Below are positions 48,509-56,360 of a stretch of DNA of 64,000 nt, in pieces. The translations under genes and the position numbers were made by a program. The notes under the pieces were generated by a model. The model saw nothing but the letters and a program-made list of their open reading frames with translations, did not search any database and had not been told where the DNA came from. How positions within the stretch are numbered: position 1 is the first letter of the stretch; every line of letters starts with the position of its first letter. The stretch spans positions 124,001-188,000 of the forward strand of contig NZ_FNFH01000003.1 of the NCBI RefSeq assembly GCF_900100355.1, in the 5' to 3' direction. The stretch is from Microbulbifer yueqingensis (GTDB lineage Bacteria; Pseudomonadota; Gammaproteobacteria; Pseudomonadales; Cellvibrionaceae).

Positions 48509-49441
48509 ATGGAAACCTTCGCCTTTGCGCTGTCGGTTACCGGGCCCATTTTCCTGACGCTGCTGATCGGCTACGGCCTGGTAAAGGTTGGCCTGTTGCG
48601 GGAGTCCTTCGTGGACGATGCGTCGCGGCTGGTATACCTGGTCACACTGCCGGTGCTGCTGTTCACCAGTATTTTCACTTCCAAAGCCGAGCTGGCCGAG
48701 CAGTGGCCGCTGCTGCTGGCGGGCGCGGTCGGCACCCTGTTGACCATGCCGTTGGCCTGGCTGGCGGCGCGGCCGCTGGAGCGGGGCGATCGCAGTGCGT
48801 TTATCCAGGGCGCGTTCCGCGGCAACCTGGGCATCATCGGGCTCGCATGGGCACTGAACGCCTATGGCAGCAGCGGCCTGGCCCAGGCGGCGCTGCTGAT
48901 GGCAGTGGTCACCATTCTCTATAACCTGGCCGCAGTGTCACTGTTCGCGGCCTACCGCCAGGAAACCCGTTTCAGCTGGTCCCGGCTGTTGCGCGAGATA
49001 GGGCAAAACCCCCTGATTATCGCCATTGTGCTGGCGCTGGCTTGCCGCGAGCTGGGGCTGCGGTTGCCGGAGATACTCCTGCAGACCGGTGATTACCTGG
49101 CTTCCATCACGCTGCCGCTGGCCCTGTTGTGTATCGGGGCCAGCCTGGACCTGGGCCGGTTGCAGCGCAGTTCGCTGGCGGCGGTCGGGGCCTCAATGTT
49201 CAAGCTGGTACTGGTGCCAGTGGTACTGCTGGCGTGCGGCTGGCTGGTGGGCCTGCCGGGGCAGTCGCTCGGGGTGCTGTTCCTGATGGCGGCTGCGCCG
49301 ACGGCGACGGTTTCGTTTATCATGGCGCGCGCGCTCGGGGGCAACAGCCGGCTGGCTGCAAATATCGTTGCCCTCAGTACACTGCTCTCCATCATCACCG
49401 CCAGCCTGGGGCTGGTAGTGCTGGAGTCCATCCTGTCCTAG
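48509..49441 (+). CDS. AEC-family (auxin efflux carrier-like) transporter
   Basis: This 310-residue inner-membrane protein has ten predicted helices in two inverted five-helix repeats. Motifs include FLTLLIGYGLVKVGLL at the start, FIQGAFRGNLGIIGLAWAL near 110, and a Pro/Ala-rich crossover AAAPTATVSFIMAR near 265. AEC proteins carry organic acids, often malate, malonate or amino acids; the substrate here is unknown. It sits between rmuC and DUF2489 with gaps of 6 and 11 bases, so the three form an operon. Confidence 0.9.
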   Translation: METFAFALSVTGPIFLTLLIGYGLVKVGLLRESFVDDASRLVYLVTLPVLLFTSIFTSKAELAEQWPLLLAGAVGTLLTMPLAWLAARPLERGDRSAFIQGAFRGNLGIIGLAWALNAYGSSGLAQAALLMAVVTILYNLAAVSLFAAYRQETRFSWSRLLREIGQNPLIIAIVLALACRELGLRLPEILLQTGDYLASITLPLALLCIGASLDLGRLQRSSLAAVGASMFKLVLVPVVLLACGWLVGLPGQSLGVLFLMAAAPTATVSFIMARALGGNSRLAANIVALSTLLSIITASLGLVVLESILS

Positions 49442-49452
49442 AAGAGGTTGTT

Positions 49453-49917
49453 ATGTCCGTTTTCCCGACCTGGCTGCTGGTAGTGGCAGCGCTGATTGTT
49501 TTTGCGCTGGCCGCGGTGGCGGGCTGGTACCTGCGTCGCCTGCAGCTGGCCACGCGGGCACAGAAGCAGCAGCTGGAGGAACTGGAGCGGGCCGCCGAAG
49601 ATCAGCGCCAGCGCGTCAACGACAGTATCCAGATCATCGCGCGCACCCTGCTGGACGAGGGCGTCGGCCTGACCGAGGCCTCGATCCGTATCCGGGTGCT
49701 GCTGGACGCGCTACAGGTGGAGGCGGGAGTAAAGGAGGAATTCGTGGCCTTCTATACCGTCGCCGACAAGGCCGCCCATATCCCGATCCTGCAGGAGTGG
49801 AAAAAGCTTTCACCCAAGGAACGCTTCAGGTTCGAGAAGGAGATGGCGGCGCTGGAAACTGAGTACCGGGATTTCGCCCTTGACGCGGCGCAGCGCATCC
49901 TCGGCCGCCGGTTCTAG
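49453..49917 (+). CDS. DUF2489 membrane-anchored protein
   Basis: This 154-residue protein has one N-terminal transmembrane helix (TWLLVVAALIVFALAAVAGW), a short coiled-coil stretch (QKQQLEELERAAEDQRQR) and the DUF2489 helical domain. That domain shows NDSIQIIARTLLDEGVGLTE and a C-terminal IPILQEWKKLSPKER. Function is unknown. ATG is preceded by AGAGG at 5 bases. It converges on trmA with a 29-base gap. Confidence 0.82.
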   Translation: MSVFPTWLLVVAALIVFALAAVAGWYLRRLQLATRAQKQQLEELERAAEDQRQRVNDSIQIIARTLLDEGVGLTEASIRIRVLLDALQVEAGVKEEFVAFYTVADKAAHIPILQEWKKLSPKERFRFEKEMAALETEYRDFALDAAQRILGRRF

Positions 49918-49946
49918 GGTAACGCCTTACGGCTGCCCTGCCTGGC

Positions 49947-51035
49947 CTAGCGGCGTACCAGCAGCAGCCCGGTTTCCGTATGGTCGGTATACGGGAACTG
50001 GTCGAAGAGGGCAAAGCGCTCGATGCGATGGGTCTTGCTCAGCTCCGCCAGGTTATCCAGCTGGGTATCCGGGTTGCAGGAGATGTACAGGATACGCGGG
50101 AAGCGCGCCACCATGGCACAGGTATCGGCATCCAGGCCCGCGCGCGGCGGGTCAACGAGCACGGTGGAGAAATCGTAGCTGTCCAGGTCAATATCCCGCA
50201 GGCGCCGGAAGGGGCGCACCCGGTCGATGGCCTGGGTGAATTCCTCGCTGGAGAGCCGCACAATATCGAGGTTGGTAATGCCGTTGGCCCGGATATTTTC
50301 CTGCGCGGAGGCGACGGAGACCTTGGATATCTCCGTGGCCAGGGCCTTGTCAAAGTGCTCGCAGAGGGGGATGGTGAAGTTGCCATTGCCGCAGTAGAGC
50401 TCCAGCAGGTCGCCCTCGCTGTCCTGGCAGGCATCCTTGGCCCAGCCGATCATGGCCCGGCAGATCTCGCCATTGGGCTGGGTAAAGCTGCCCTCCACCT
50501 GCTTGTACTCATAGGTCCTGTCGCCGATCTGGAGCCGCTCGATGACGTAGTCCCGCTCCAGCACCAGCTTCTGCTTGCGCGAGCGGCCCAGTACCGGAAA
50601 GCCGAGCCTGTCCTGCAGTGCCCGCGCCTCGCGCTCCCACTCTTCGTCCAGCTTCTTGTGGTAAATGAGCGTCACCAGCGCATCGCCGTCCAGGGTGGTG
50701 AGGAATTCCGCCGAGAACAGGCGCCTGCGCAGCACTTCACTGGCATTCACCGCCTCCAGCACCTGTGGCATCAGCCGGTTCATCAGCTCCGAGCCTACGG
50801 TGAATTCCTCGATGATAAACGGCTGCTTGTATTCGCCCTGGCGGTACATGGCATAGTGGGCCTTGCCTTTTTCCTGCCATACCTTGAACTCGGCCCGCAG
50901 GCGGTAGTGGCTGGGCGGCGATGGGAAGACCTCCGGCTCCAGGTCAGTATATTCCCGGAAGCGCTCGCACAGCCGGGCGGCTTTCTGCTGTAGCTGTTGG
51001 CTGTAGTCTTCGGGGTTCACTCGGTGCAGGGCCAT
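49947..51035 (-). CDS. trmA: tRNA (uracil-54-C5)-methyltransferase TrmA
   Basis: This 362-residue enzyme makes m5U (ribothymidine) at position 54 of the T-loop. The N-terminal HYRLRAEFKVWQEKGKAHYAMY matches TrmA, and there is no TRAM domain or iron-sulfur cysteine set (unlike RlmC/RlmD). The SAM motif is LLELYCGNGNFTIPL. VLVDPPRAGLD and ILYISCNPDTQ contain the catalytic Cys. The C-terminal FPYTDHTET supplies the general base Glu. A perfect TATAAT lies about 50 bases upstream. The gene shares its promoter region with divergent yjbQ. Confidence 0.96.
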   Translation of the reverse strand: MALHRVNPEDYSQQLQQKAARLCERFREYTDLEPEVFPSPPSHYRLRAEFKVWQEKGKAHYAMYRQGEYKQPFIIEEFTVGSELMNRLMPQVLEAVNASEVLRRRLFSAEFLTTLDGDALVTLIYHKKLDEEWEREARALQDRLGFPVLGRSRKQKLVLERDYVIERLQIGDRTYEYKQVEGSFTQPNGEICRAMIGWAKDACQDSEGDLLELYCGNGNFTIPLCEHFDKALATEISKVSVASAQENIRANGITNLDIVRLSSEEFTQAIDRVRPFRRLRDIDLDSYDFSTVLVDPPRAGLDADTCAMVARFPRILYISCNPDTQLDNLAELSKTHRIERFALFDQFPYTDHTETGLLLVRR

Positions 51036-51084
51036 GGGAAATCCAGTCTTGCAGGGACGTATGTCGGGAATTCAGAGGCCGCGG

Positions 51085-51115
51085 ATTATAACGGGCTGTG
51101 GCACCGCCGTATAAT
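51085..51115. promoter_or_regulatory. Divergent -10 elements for trmA and yjbQ
   Basis: Perfect TATAAT hexamers occur on both strands within 31 bases: minus strand at 51085-51090 (toward trmA) and plus strand at 51110-51115 (toward yjbQ). Neither has a good -35 at 17 bases. The two promoters would overlap, so transcription in one direction should interfere with the other. Confidence 0.5.
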
Positions 51116-51191
51116 CCCATAATTCCGCGATAGCAGGATAAGGTCACTGGCGAGAATCTCTCGCCCGGGAATACCAGTCAGGAGGTTAGCC

Positions 51192-51596
51192 ATGCCGGTG
51201 GGGCAGGTGGAAGTTTCAGTCAGCGGCCAGGGGCTGCATGAATTTACCGGTGAAGTAGAGCGCTGGCTGGCGGGGCAGGGCGTAACAGAGGGGCTCTGCA
51301 CCCTCTTCATCCAGCACACCTCGGCCAGCCTGCTGATCCAGGAAAACGCCGATCCATCGGCGCGGCACGACCTGGAGAACTGGCTCAACAGGCTGGTGCC
51401 GGAAAATGACCAGATCTATACCCATACGCTGGAGGGGCCCGACGATATGCCAGCCCATATCAAGGCGGCATTGACCGCCACCAGCCTGTCAGTGCCGGTC
51501 AAAGATGGGCGATTGATGCTGGGTACCTGGCAGGGCATTTACCTGTGGGAACACCGCCACCACCGGGGGCGCCGGCGGGTAATCCTGCACGTCTAG
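51192..51596 (+). CDS. yjbQ: YjbQ/UPF0047 family protein
   Basis: This 134-residue protein carries the UPF0047 signature: LCTLFIQHTSASLLIQENADP, then DMPAHIKAALTATSLSVPV, GTWQGIYLWEHRHH and a terminal RRVILHV. The conserved His residues suggest metal binding. Family members can complement thiamin-phosphate synthase mutants, but the true role is unclear. A consensus AGGAGGT stands six bases before the ATG, the strongest ribosome site seen in this part of the window. It is divergent from trmA and converges on tusE. Confidence 0.9.
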   Translation: MPVGQVEVSVSGQGLHEFTGEVERWLAGQGVTEGLCTLFIQHTSASLLIQENADPSARHDLENWLNRLVPENDQIYTHTLEGPDDMPAHIKAALTATSLSVPVKDGRLMLGTWQGIYLWEHRHHRGRRRVILHV

Positions 51597-51627
51597 GCGT
51601 CCCTGTGGCGCGGGCGCACTGTGCGGG

Positions 51628-51963
51628 TCAGAGGCAGTTGGTGGGCTTTGGCAGGCCGGCTATCCTGCTGCCGACCTTGGCGGGGCTACCGGGAAAGAGC
51701 TTCATCAGGTAGATGCTGCGGCCCTTGTCGCTGCCCAGCTGCAGGCCAACGTACTTCACCAGGGGGCGCATGGCGGGCGAAAGCTCGAACTCGTGGTAGA
51801 AGTCACGCAGGAGCTCGATGATTTCCCAGTGGGCATCGGTCAGTTCTATGCCCTCGGCCTTGGCCAGGGCGTCGGCGACTGCCGGGCTCCAGTCGTCCAG
51901 GTTGCGCAGGAAGCCCTCTTTGTCCAGCGGGATCTCCCGCCCTTCCACAGAAATATTGCTCAT
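51628..51963 (-). CDS. tusE: Sulfur relay protein TusE (DsrC family)
   Basis: This 111-residue DsrC-like protein ends LPKPTNCL with the penultimate cysteine that accepts persulfide from TusD. The second, upstream cysteine of true DsrC (dissimilatory) is absent, so this is TusE. It has REIPLDKEGFLRNLDDW near the start and EFELSPAMRPLVKYV in the middle. TusE passes sulfur to MnmA for 2-thiouridine at tRNA position 34. The start overlaps the tusB stop by one base (TGATG), and the order is tusD-tusC-tusB-tusE as in E. coli. Confidence 0.93.
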   Translation of the reverse strand: MSNISVEGREIPLDKEGFLRNLDDWSPAVADALAKAEGIELTDAHWEIIELLRDFYHEFELSPAMRPLVKYVGLQLGSDKGRSIYLMKLFPGSPAKVGSRIAGLPKPTNCL

Positions 51964-52244
51964 CACTTGAACCAGCTGACGATGGGGTTGTGTTCCGTGC
52001 ACAGGGCGACCCAGCGGGCGTCGTCGATTGCCTCGACGGCCCCCGGGATCTCGAGGCCGCGGGCGCGGGCGTCGGATTCCAGGCAGTAGACCGGTCGCAC
52101 GGCGGGGCTCTCGCTCATGCGCCCGCTCAGGGCATAGACGCCGTCCTCTATCAGCAACAGGGCATCGCCCTCGGAGAAGGCGGCAAGGCAGTCCGCGAGG
52201 GCGGTGCTGGAGAAAGGGGACTTACTGACGATATGCAGGCTCAT
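51963..52244 (-). CDS. tusB: Sulfur relay protein TusB (DsrH family)
   Basis: This 93-residue protein matches TusB/DsrH: MSLHIVSKSPFSSTALADCL, then GDALLLIEDGVYAL, and a tail with VSWFK. TusB is the structural subunit of the TusBCD hexamer, which takes sulfur from TusA. It follows tusC by 18 bases and overlaps tusE by one base. Confidence 0.9.
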   Translation of the reverse strand: MSLHIVSKSPFSSTALADCLAAFSEGDALLLIEDGVYALSGRMSESPAVRPVYCLESDARARGLEIPGAVEAIDDARWVALCTEHNPIVSWFK

Positions 52245-52262
52245 AAGCTTGATTTGGCGGCG

Positions 52263-52625
52263 CTAGAAATTTAATACGGAGTGGTAACCGGCGATCAGTT
52301 TGCCGGTGTCGCTGACCGGGCGCAATTCCGGGCCACCGCTGGCAAGCATTCCCAGGTCCAGGCCGCGCTGGGCCAGGCTGCGTTCGCAGACATAGGCCGT
52401 CTCGATCCCGAACACCGGCAGCGCCTGCAGGTTGCGCTGCAGGCTCTTCTGCTCGATTCCCGCCGGTGACTGCTCCGGCAGCAGCTGGAATACGCCGTCG
52501 CCGCAAAACAGAAGGTCCGGCACCTGTTCCAGGGCGGAGGCGGCCAGCACCGCCTCCAGGCCCTCTCGGGCCAGGGCGTTGCCGTAGGGTGCCTGGCGGC
52601 ACAGGGCGAGAAATCGCTTTGCCAT
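52263..52625 (-). CDS. tusC: Sulfur relay protein TusC (DsrF family)
   Basis: This 120-residue protein matches TusC: RFLALCRQAPYGNALAREGL, then EQVPDLLFCGDGVFQLLPEQ, and a C-terminal GKLIAGYHSVLNF. TusC pairs with TusD and TusB. An ATG five codons upstream is also in frame; I prefer the internal ATG because it matches the E. coli start and has AGGGA 8 bases upstream. It lies 23 bases after tusD. Confidence 0.9.
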   Translation of the reverse strand: MAKRFLALCRQAPYGNALAREGLEAVLAASALEQVPDLLFCGDGVFQLLPEQSPAGIEQKSLQRNLQALPVFGIETAYVCERSLAQRGLDLGMLASGGPELRPVSDTGKLIAGYHSVLNF

Positions 52626-52648
52626 CTCGTTTTCCCTCATCTTGTCCT

Positions 52649-53041
52649 TTAGCCGCCGAACGTCACCAGCCGGTCCGACTGCGCTACCGCGTCGGCCAGC
52701 TGTCCCAGCCCGGCCAGCTCGAAACCCTCGGCCAGGTTGGCCGCCGGCCGCTCCAGGCGCCGGGCCTCGCTTTCACTCAGGACGCCACGTCTCTGCGCGG
52801 CCGCGATACAGACCACCAGGTCGAGGCCGTGCTCGGCCTGCAGCGCCTGCCAGGCGCCCAGCAGGTCCGGTTCGTCCTGGGGGGGAGCCGCCAGTGCACT
52901 GCCGTTGTGTACGCCGTCGCAGTAAAAAAACACCCGGTGCAGCTCGTGGCCCTCCGCAAGCAGGGCGCGTGCAAACCGCAGGGCGCTGGCGGCAGACTGG
53001 CTGGAGTGGGGCGCGGAATAGACTGCGAGGGAAAATTTCAT
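52649..53041 (-). CDS. tusD: Sulfurtransferase subunit TusD (DsrE family)
   Basis: This 130-residue DsrE-like subunit has the active-site cysteine in DLVVCIAAAQRRGVL near residue 78, the E. coli TusD position, and starts MKFSLAVYSAPHSSQSA. It accepts sulfur from TusA and hands it to TusE. I use the ATG matching the family start; thirteen upstream codons are open but without a ribosome site. It is the first gene of tusDCBE and lies downstream of the yccA terminator. Confidence 0.93.
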   Translation of the reverse strand: MKFSLAVYSAPHSSQSAASALRFARALLAEGHELHRVFFYCDGVHNGSALAAPPQDEPDLLGAWQALQAEHGLDLVVCIAAAQRRGVLSESEARRLERPAANLAEGFELAGLGQLADAVAQSDRLVTFGG

Positions 53042-53078
53042 GGCAGCTCGGTTGCAGGTATCAGAAATGGCCGGATAC

Positions 53079-53103
53079 AAAAGGCCCCGCTCAAAGCGGG
53101 GCC
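53079..53103 (-). terminator. Rho-independent terminator of yccA
   Basis: A 9-bp stem GGCCCCGCT / AGCGGGGCC with a 3-base loop is followed on the minus strand by TTTT, 29 bases past the yccA stop. It separates yccA from tusDCBE on the same strand. Confidence 0.85.
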
Positions 53104-53132
53104 CCGGTGGAACTGTTCAGCCAGTGGCTGGA

Positions 53133-53810
53133 TCAATCGTCGGACGCGAAGCCGATGATATGCAGCAGCGCAGTGAACAGGTTCAGGATATCCAGGTACA
53201 GGCGGGTGGTGGCCATCAGGTAGTTGGTCTCACCGCCATTGATGATCGCACTGGTGTCGTACAGGATGAATCCGGAGAACAGCAGGGCGATAACGCCACT
53301 CAGTACCACGCTGGCCAGCGGCATATGCACGCCGAAGAAGCCGGCGATCACCATGCCCAGGGCGCAGACCAGTACCGCGATCAGGCCCACGAACAGGAAG
53401 CCGCCCATAAAGCTGAAGTCCTTGCGGGTGGTCAGCACGTAGGCGGACAGGGCGAAGAAGATCAGCGCCGTGGTGCCGAGCGCCTGGGTGATGACCTGGG
53501 CCATGCCGGCGGCCACATAGTAATTCAGCAACGGGGCCAGGGAGGCACCCAGCAGGCCGGTGAACGCAAATACGACGCCGACGCCCGCGCCGGAGTTGGC
53601 GGTGCGGGGCAGTACGAACCACACCAGCACGATGGCGGCAATGGAGCAGATGAGGCCCATGCCACGCCCCATGCCCAGTGCCATGGCAATCCCGGCAGTG
53701 AACGCGCTGAAGAGCACGGTCATGGCGAGCAGTGCGTAGGTATTACGCAGCACCTTGGCCGATTCAGCGCGGTCCAGGGCGCCTGAGGGTGAATAGACTT
53801 GCGGTTGCAT
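53133..53810 (-). CDS. yccA: YccA, BAX-inhibitor-1-family membrane protein
   Basis: This 225-residue protein has seven hydrophobic helices and the Bax-inhibitor-1 pattern: LRNTYALLAMTVLFSAFTAG near residue 25 and a C-terminal GFILYDTSAIINGGETNYL before the last helix, with conserved Asp residues. E. coli YccA binds FtsH and slows degradation of SecY and other membrane proteins. tusDCBE follows beyond a terminator, the same neighbourhood (yccA next to tusE) as in E. coli. Confidence 0.93.
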   Translation of the reverse strand: MQPQVYSPSGALDRAESAKVLRNTYALLAMTVLFSAFTAGIAMALGMGRGMGLICSIAAIVLVWFVLPRTANSGAGVGVVFAFTGLLGASLAPLLNYYVAAGMAQVITQALGTTALIFFALSAYVLTTRKDFSFMGGFLFVGLIAVLVCALGMVIAGFFGVHMPLASVVLSGVIALLFSGFILYDTSAIINGGETNYLMATTRLYLDILNLFTALLHIIGFASDD

Positions 53811-53876
53811 TAGCTTCTCCTGCTATTGAACGATTGGCCAAATCATATAGCTGCGGGGGTGGCCCATCAAGTTACT

Positions 53877-56342
53877 TCAGCTTTCTTTACCTTCCGGCCC
53901 GCTGGCGCTCGATTTCTCAGCTCGACCGGGCAGTTCCAGGTCCGCAATCAGGGGCAGGTGATCCGAGGCCACCTGTGTCAGCTCGGTGCGGGGCACCACC
54001 ACCTTGCTGACCTTCAGGCGCCGGCCGGTAAAAATATAGTCGATACGTGCTCGCGCCAGGCGACTGGGGAAGGTGCCCCGCGGGCGGTGGTTGGCCAGGT
54101 GCATCTGCGCGTCGTGCAACTGCTCGGAGAGCCGCTTGTGCTCTGCAGAATTCGGCAGGGCGTTGAAATCGCCCAGCAGCACCTTGTAGCCGCCGCACTC
54201 GGGGTGGCCGAGCCAGTCGGGCCCCAGCAGCGCATCGACCTGCCGCAGCCGCTCGGCCTTGCCCAGACCCAGGTGGGTATTGACGATGTGGACCTTCTCG
54301 CCATTGTGCTCTACCTCCACCCAGACCGCCCCGCGGGGTTCGTCCACAGTGGGAAGCAGGGAGCGCCTGGCTGCCTCCGGCGGCCCCGGCAATATGCCTT
54401 TTTTGACCACCCGCATCGGCAGCCGCGACAGGATGGCATCGCCGTAGCGCTCCTCTTCCAGGTTGATGGCGGGATGGAACTGGAAGTCCATCTCCAGGTA
54501 GCGCGCGATCCGCTCTGCCTGGTCGTCCCCGCCGCTGCGCGGCCGGCTGACGTCCAGCTCCTGCAGGGCTACCACGTCCGGCTGGTAACGGGCGATCACG
54601 CGGGCAATACGCCGGGCGGAATACTTGCCATCTACCCCCAGGCAGCTGTGCACGTTGTAGGTCATGACCCGCAGCGTCTTCGTCGCATGGGCCCGCGGAG
54701 TGGGTACCAGTACCAGCGGATGGTATAGCTCCAGGAATTCCTGGGCTGCCCGGCGCAGGTCCTCCGCGCGCCAGTATCCCTGTTCGGGGCGGCGGATATC
54801 CTTGGGCAGCAGGGCAAAGGCGTTGGTCTCGTTGGGACCGGGCCCGCCGTGGCTGCCGTTCTCCACCGCAAAGGTCATGGGTTTCTCGCCGGCACACCAG
54901 CCGCTCATGATGAAGTCGCCGGCATCGGGGTGGTGACAGAGTTGGGCGAGGTCCGCGGCTGTCTGCTCGGCAAACGGATGCTCGTCGCCCATCAGGCGCA
55001 GCCCGTCCCGGGGGAGTTCCACCGCGCCACCGCGCCACCAGCCGTGCACAGGGGTATCCTCTTCATCCGATGACCGGTAGAGCACCAGTGGCACCGCCGC
55101 GCGTTCGACGATCAGCCGTGCAATCTCCTGGCGCGGCGTACCATTGGTGCGCAGGTTGTAGAGCATGGCCACCGGCCCGAGTGCCGCCAGTGCCAGCGGC
55201 GATTCGGGCTCGGTCTCGCCCGGCTCGTCCCTGGGGATCATTTTCTCGATCCATTCACTGCCGAACATCCGCGCCCTTTCCAGCTGCACACCGCGCCGGC
55301 CGGTGCTGCGATAGCGGTCACTGTCGCCCGGCAGGTCGCGCAATGCCTCCGAGAGCGCCTCGCCGAGGCTGCGGCCGTGGCGTACCTCATAGGGCTCTGC
55401 CTGCTCCTGCCCGTGATCCGAGAAAATCCATACATCGTACTGGCGGTTTTCGGAACGGTGCGCGGCCCGCCAGATCCGAGCGATGGCGTCATCGATACCT
55501 TTCAGAACCCAGTGCGCGAAGGCGGAGTCAGGGCCGCGCCGGTGGGACTGCTCGTCGTAGCCGAGCAGGTTGACGTAGATGATGGGCAGGCCGCGGGCGA
55601 TATCGATCTTGACGCCGAAGGTGCAGAGCTCGCGCATCAGGATGGTTACCGCGACGCGTGTCGGGATAAACATCAGTTCCCGCCAGAAGTCTTCGCCGTG
55701 GACGACCCCGCGAATGGAGTCGATGATGGCGAGCACAACCTCTATCACCAGAAGGGCCCCGGTGCGTATAAGGCCCCAGACGTTGCTCAGCAGGAGCAGC
55801 AGGACGGTGAGTGGGGACGCCTCGCGCAGCGCCGGTCCCCAGCCCCGCGACGCAGGGCAAAAGTGGGCCTCGCCGTCAGCGGCACCGGCGCGAAACAGGC
55901 TGAGGTAACAGCTGCCATCCTTGAGCAGGGGGTCATCTACCCTGGCTTCCAGCTTCTTCTCTACCGCGCAGGCGGCGTCGGGGTCATACATGCGCACCAG
56001 CTGGTCTGTATCGCGCATCATAAAACCGAATGCCGGCACAATGGCGCGCACGCCATAAAAGAGCTCCGCCTGCACCGCGGGAGTGGTGGAGGGCACACCC
56101 GGGAAAAGATGGTCCAGCTGGTAGTGTTCCTTGCGAATCAGCTTGCGCAGGAACGGCATGCGTTTCTTGGCCAGCGCCCTCTGCAACTGGGGATAGGCCA
56201 GGCCGTCGACCTGGATAAGAATCAGGCCGTGATCGGTGGGATGGCTTTCGCTGGTGGAAAGCTTGAGCAGCTTCGCCATCCAGGCACTGCGGCTGAAACG
56301 GCGGCGCAGGCGGCGCAGGCGAGTCTCTATACGGTCAAACAT
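53877..56342 (-). CDS. Fusion of a type I phosphodiesterase (alkaline-phosphatase fold) with an EEP-family phosphodiesterase
   Basis: This 821-residue protein has two catalytic domains. The N-terminal one (about 35-515) is of the nucleotide pyrophosphatase/phosphodiesterase type: LIQVDGL near 42, nucleophile region PGVPSTTPAVQAELFYG near 80, NLLGYDEQSHRRGP near 260 and IFSDHGQEQ near 305. A hydrophobic stretch (about 176-210, LTVLLLLLSNVWGLIRTGA then LLVIEVVLAII) interrupts it and probably sits in the membrane. The C-terminal EEP domain (about 552-810) has MTYNVHSCLG, QELD, NTHLGLG, LGDFNA and SDHLPL, the catalytic set of DNase I/sphingomyelinase-like enzymes. It is last in an operon with GT4, glycosidase and VTT genes, so a phospholipid or phosphoglycolipid substrate is likely. 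Confidence 0.82.
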   Translation of the reverse strand: MFDRIETRLRRLRRRFSRSAWMAKLLKLSTSESHPTDHGLILIQVDGLAYPQLQRALAKKRMPFLRKLIRKEHYQLDHLFPGVPSTTPAVQAELFYGVRAIVPAFGFMMRDTDQLVRMYDPDAACAVEKKLEARVDDPLLKDGSCYLSLFRAGAADGEAHFCPASRGWGPALREASPLTVLLLLLSNVWGLIRTGALLVIEVVLAIIDSIRGVVHGEDFWRELMFIPTRVAVTILMRELCTFGVKIDIARGLPIIYVNLLGYDEQSHRRGPDSAFAHWVLKGIDDAIARIWRAAHRSENRQYDVWIFSDHGQEQAEPYEVRHGRSLGEALSEALRDLPGDSDRYRSTGRRGVQLERARMFGSEWIEKMIPRDEPGETEPESPLALAALGPVAMLYNLRTNGTPRQEIARLIVERAAVPLVLYRSSDEEDTPVHGWWRGGAVELPRDGLRLMGDEHPFAEQTAADLAQLCHHPDAGDFIMSGWCAGEKPMTFAVENGSHGGPGPNETNAFALLPKDIRRPEQGYWRAEDLRRAAQEFLELYHPLVLVPTPRAHATKTLRVMTYNVHSCLGVDGKYSARRIARVIARYQPDVVALQELDVSRPRSGGDDQAERIARYLEMDFQFHPAINLEEERYGDAILSRLPMRVVKKGILPGPPEAARRSLLPTVDEPRGAVWVEVEHNGEKVHIVNTHLGLGKAERLRQVDALLGPDWLGHPECGGYKVLLGDFNALPNSAEHKRLSEQLHDAQMHLANHRPRGTFPSRLARARIDYIFTGRRLKVSKVVVPRTELTQVASDHLPLIADLELPGRAEKSSASGPEGKES

Positions 56343-56360
56343 GACGCTGCTCTATCCCCT

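Noticed and set aside
51628-51963. Dissimilatory DsrC instead of TusE
   Set aside because: Only the penultimate cysteine is present. The second conserved DsrC cysteine is missing and the neighbours are TusBCD, with no dsrAB.
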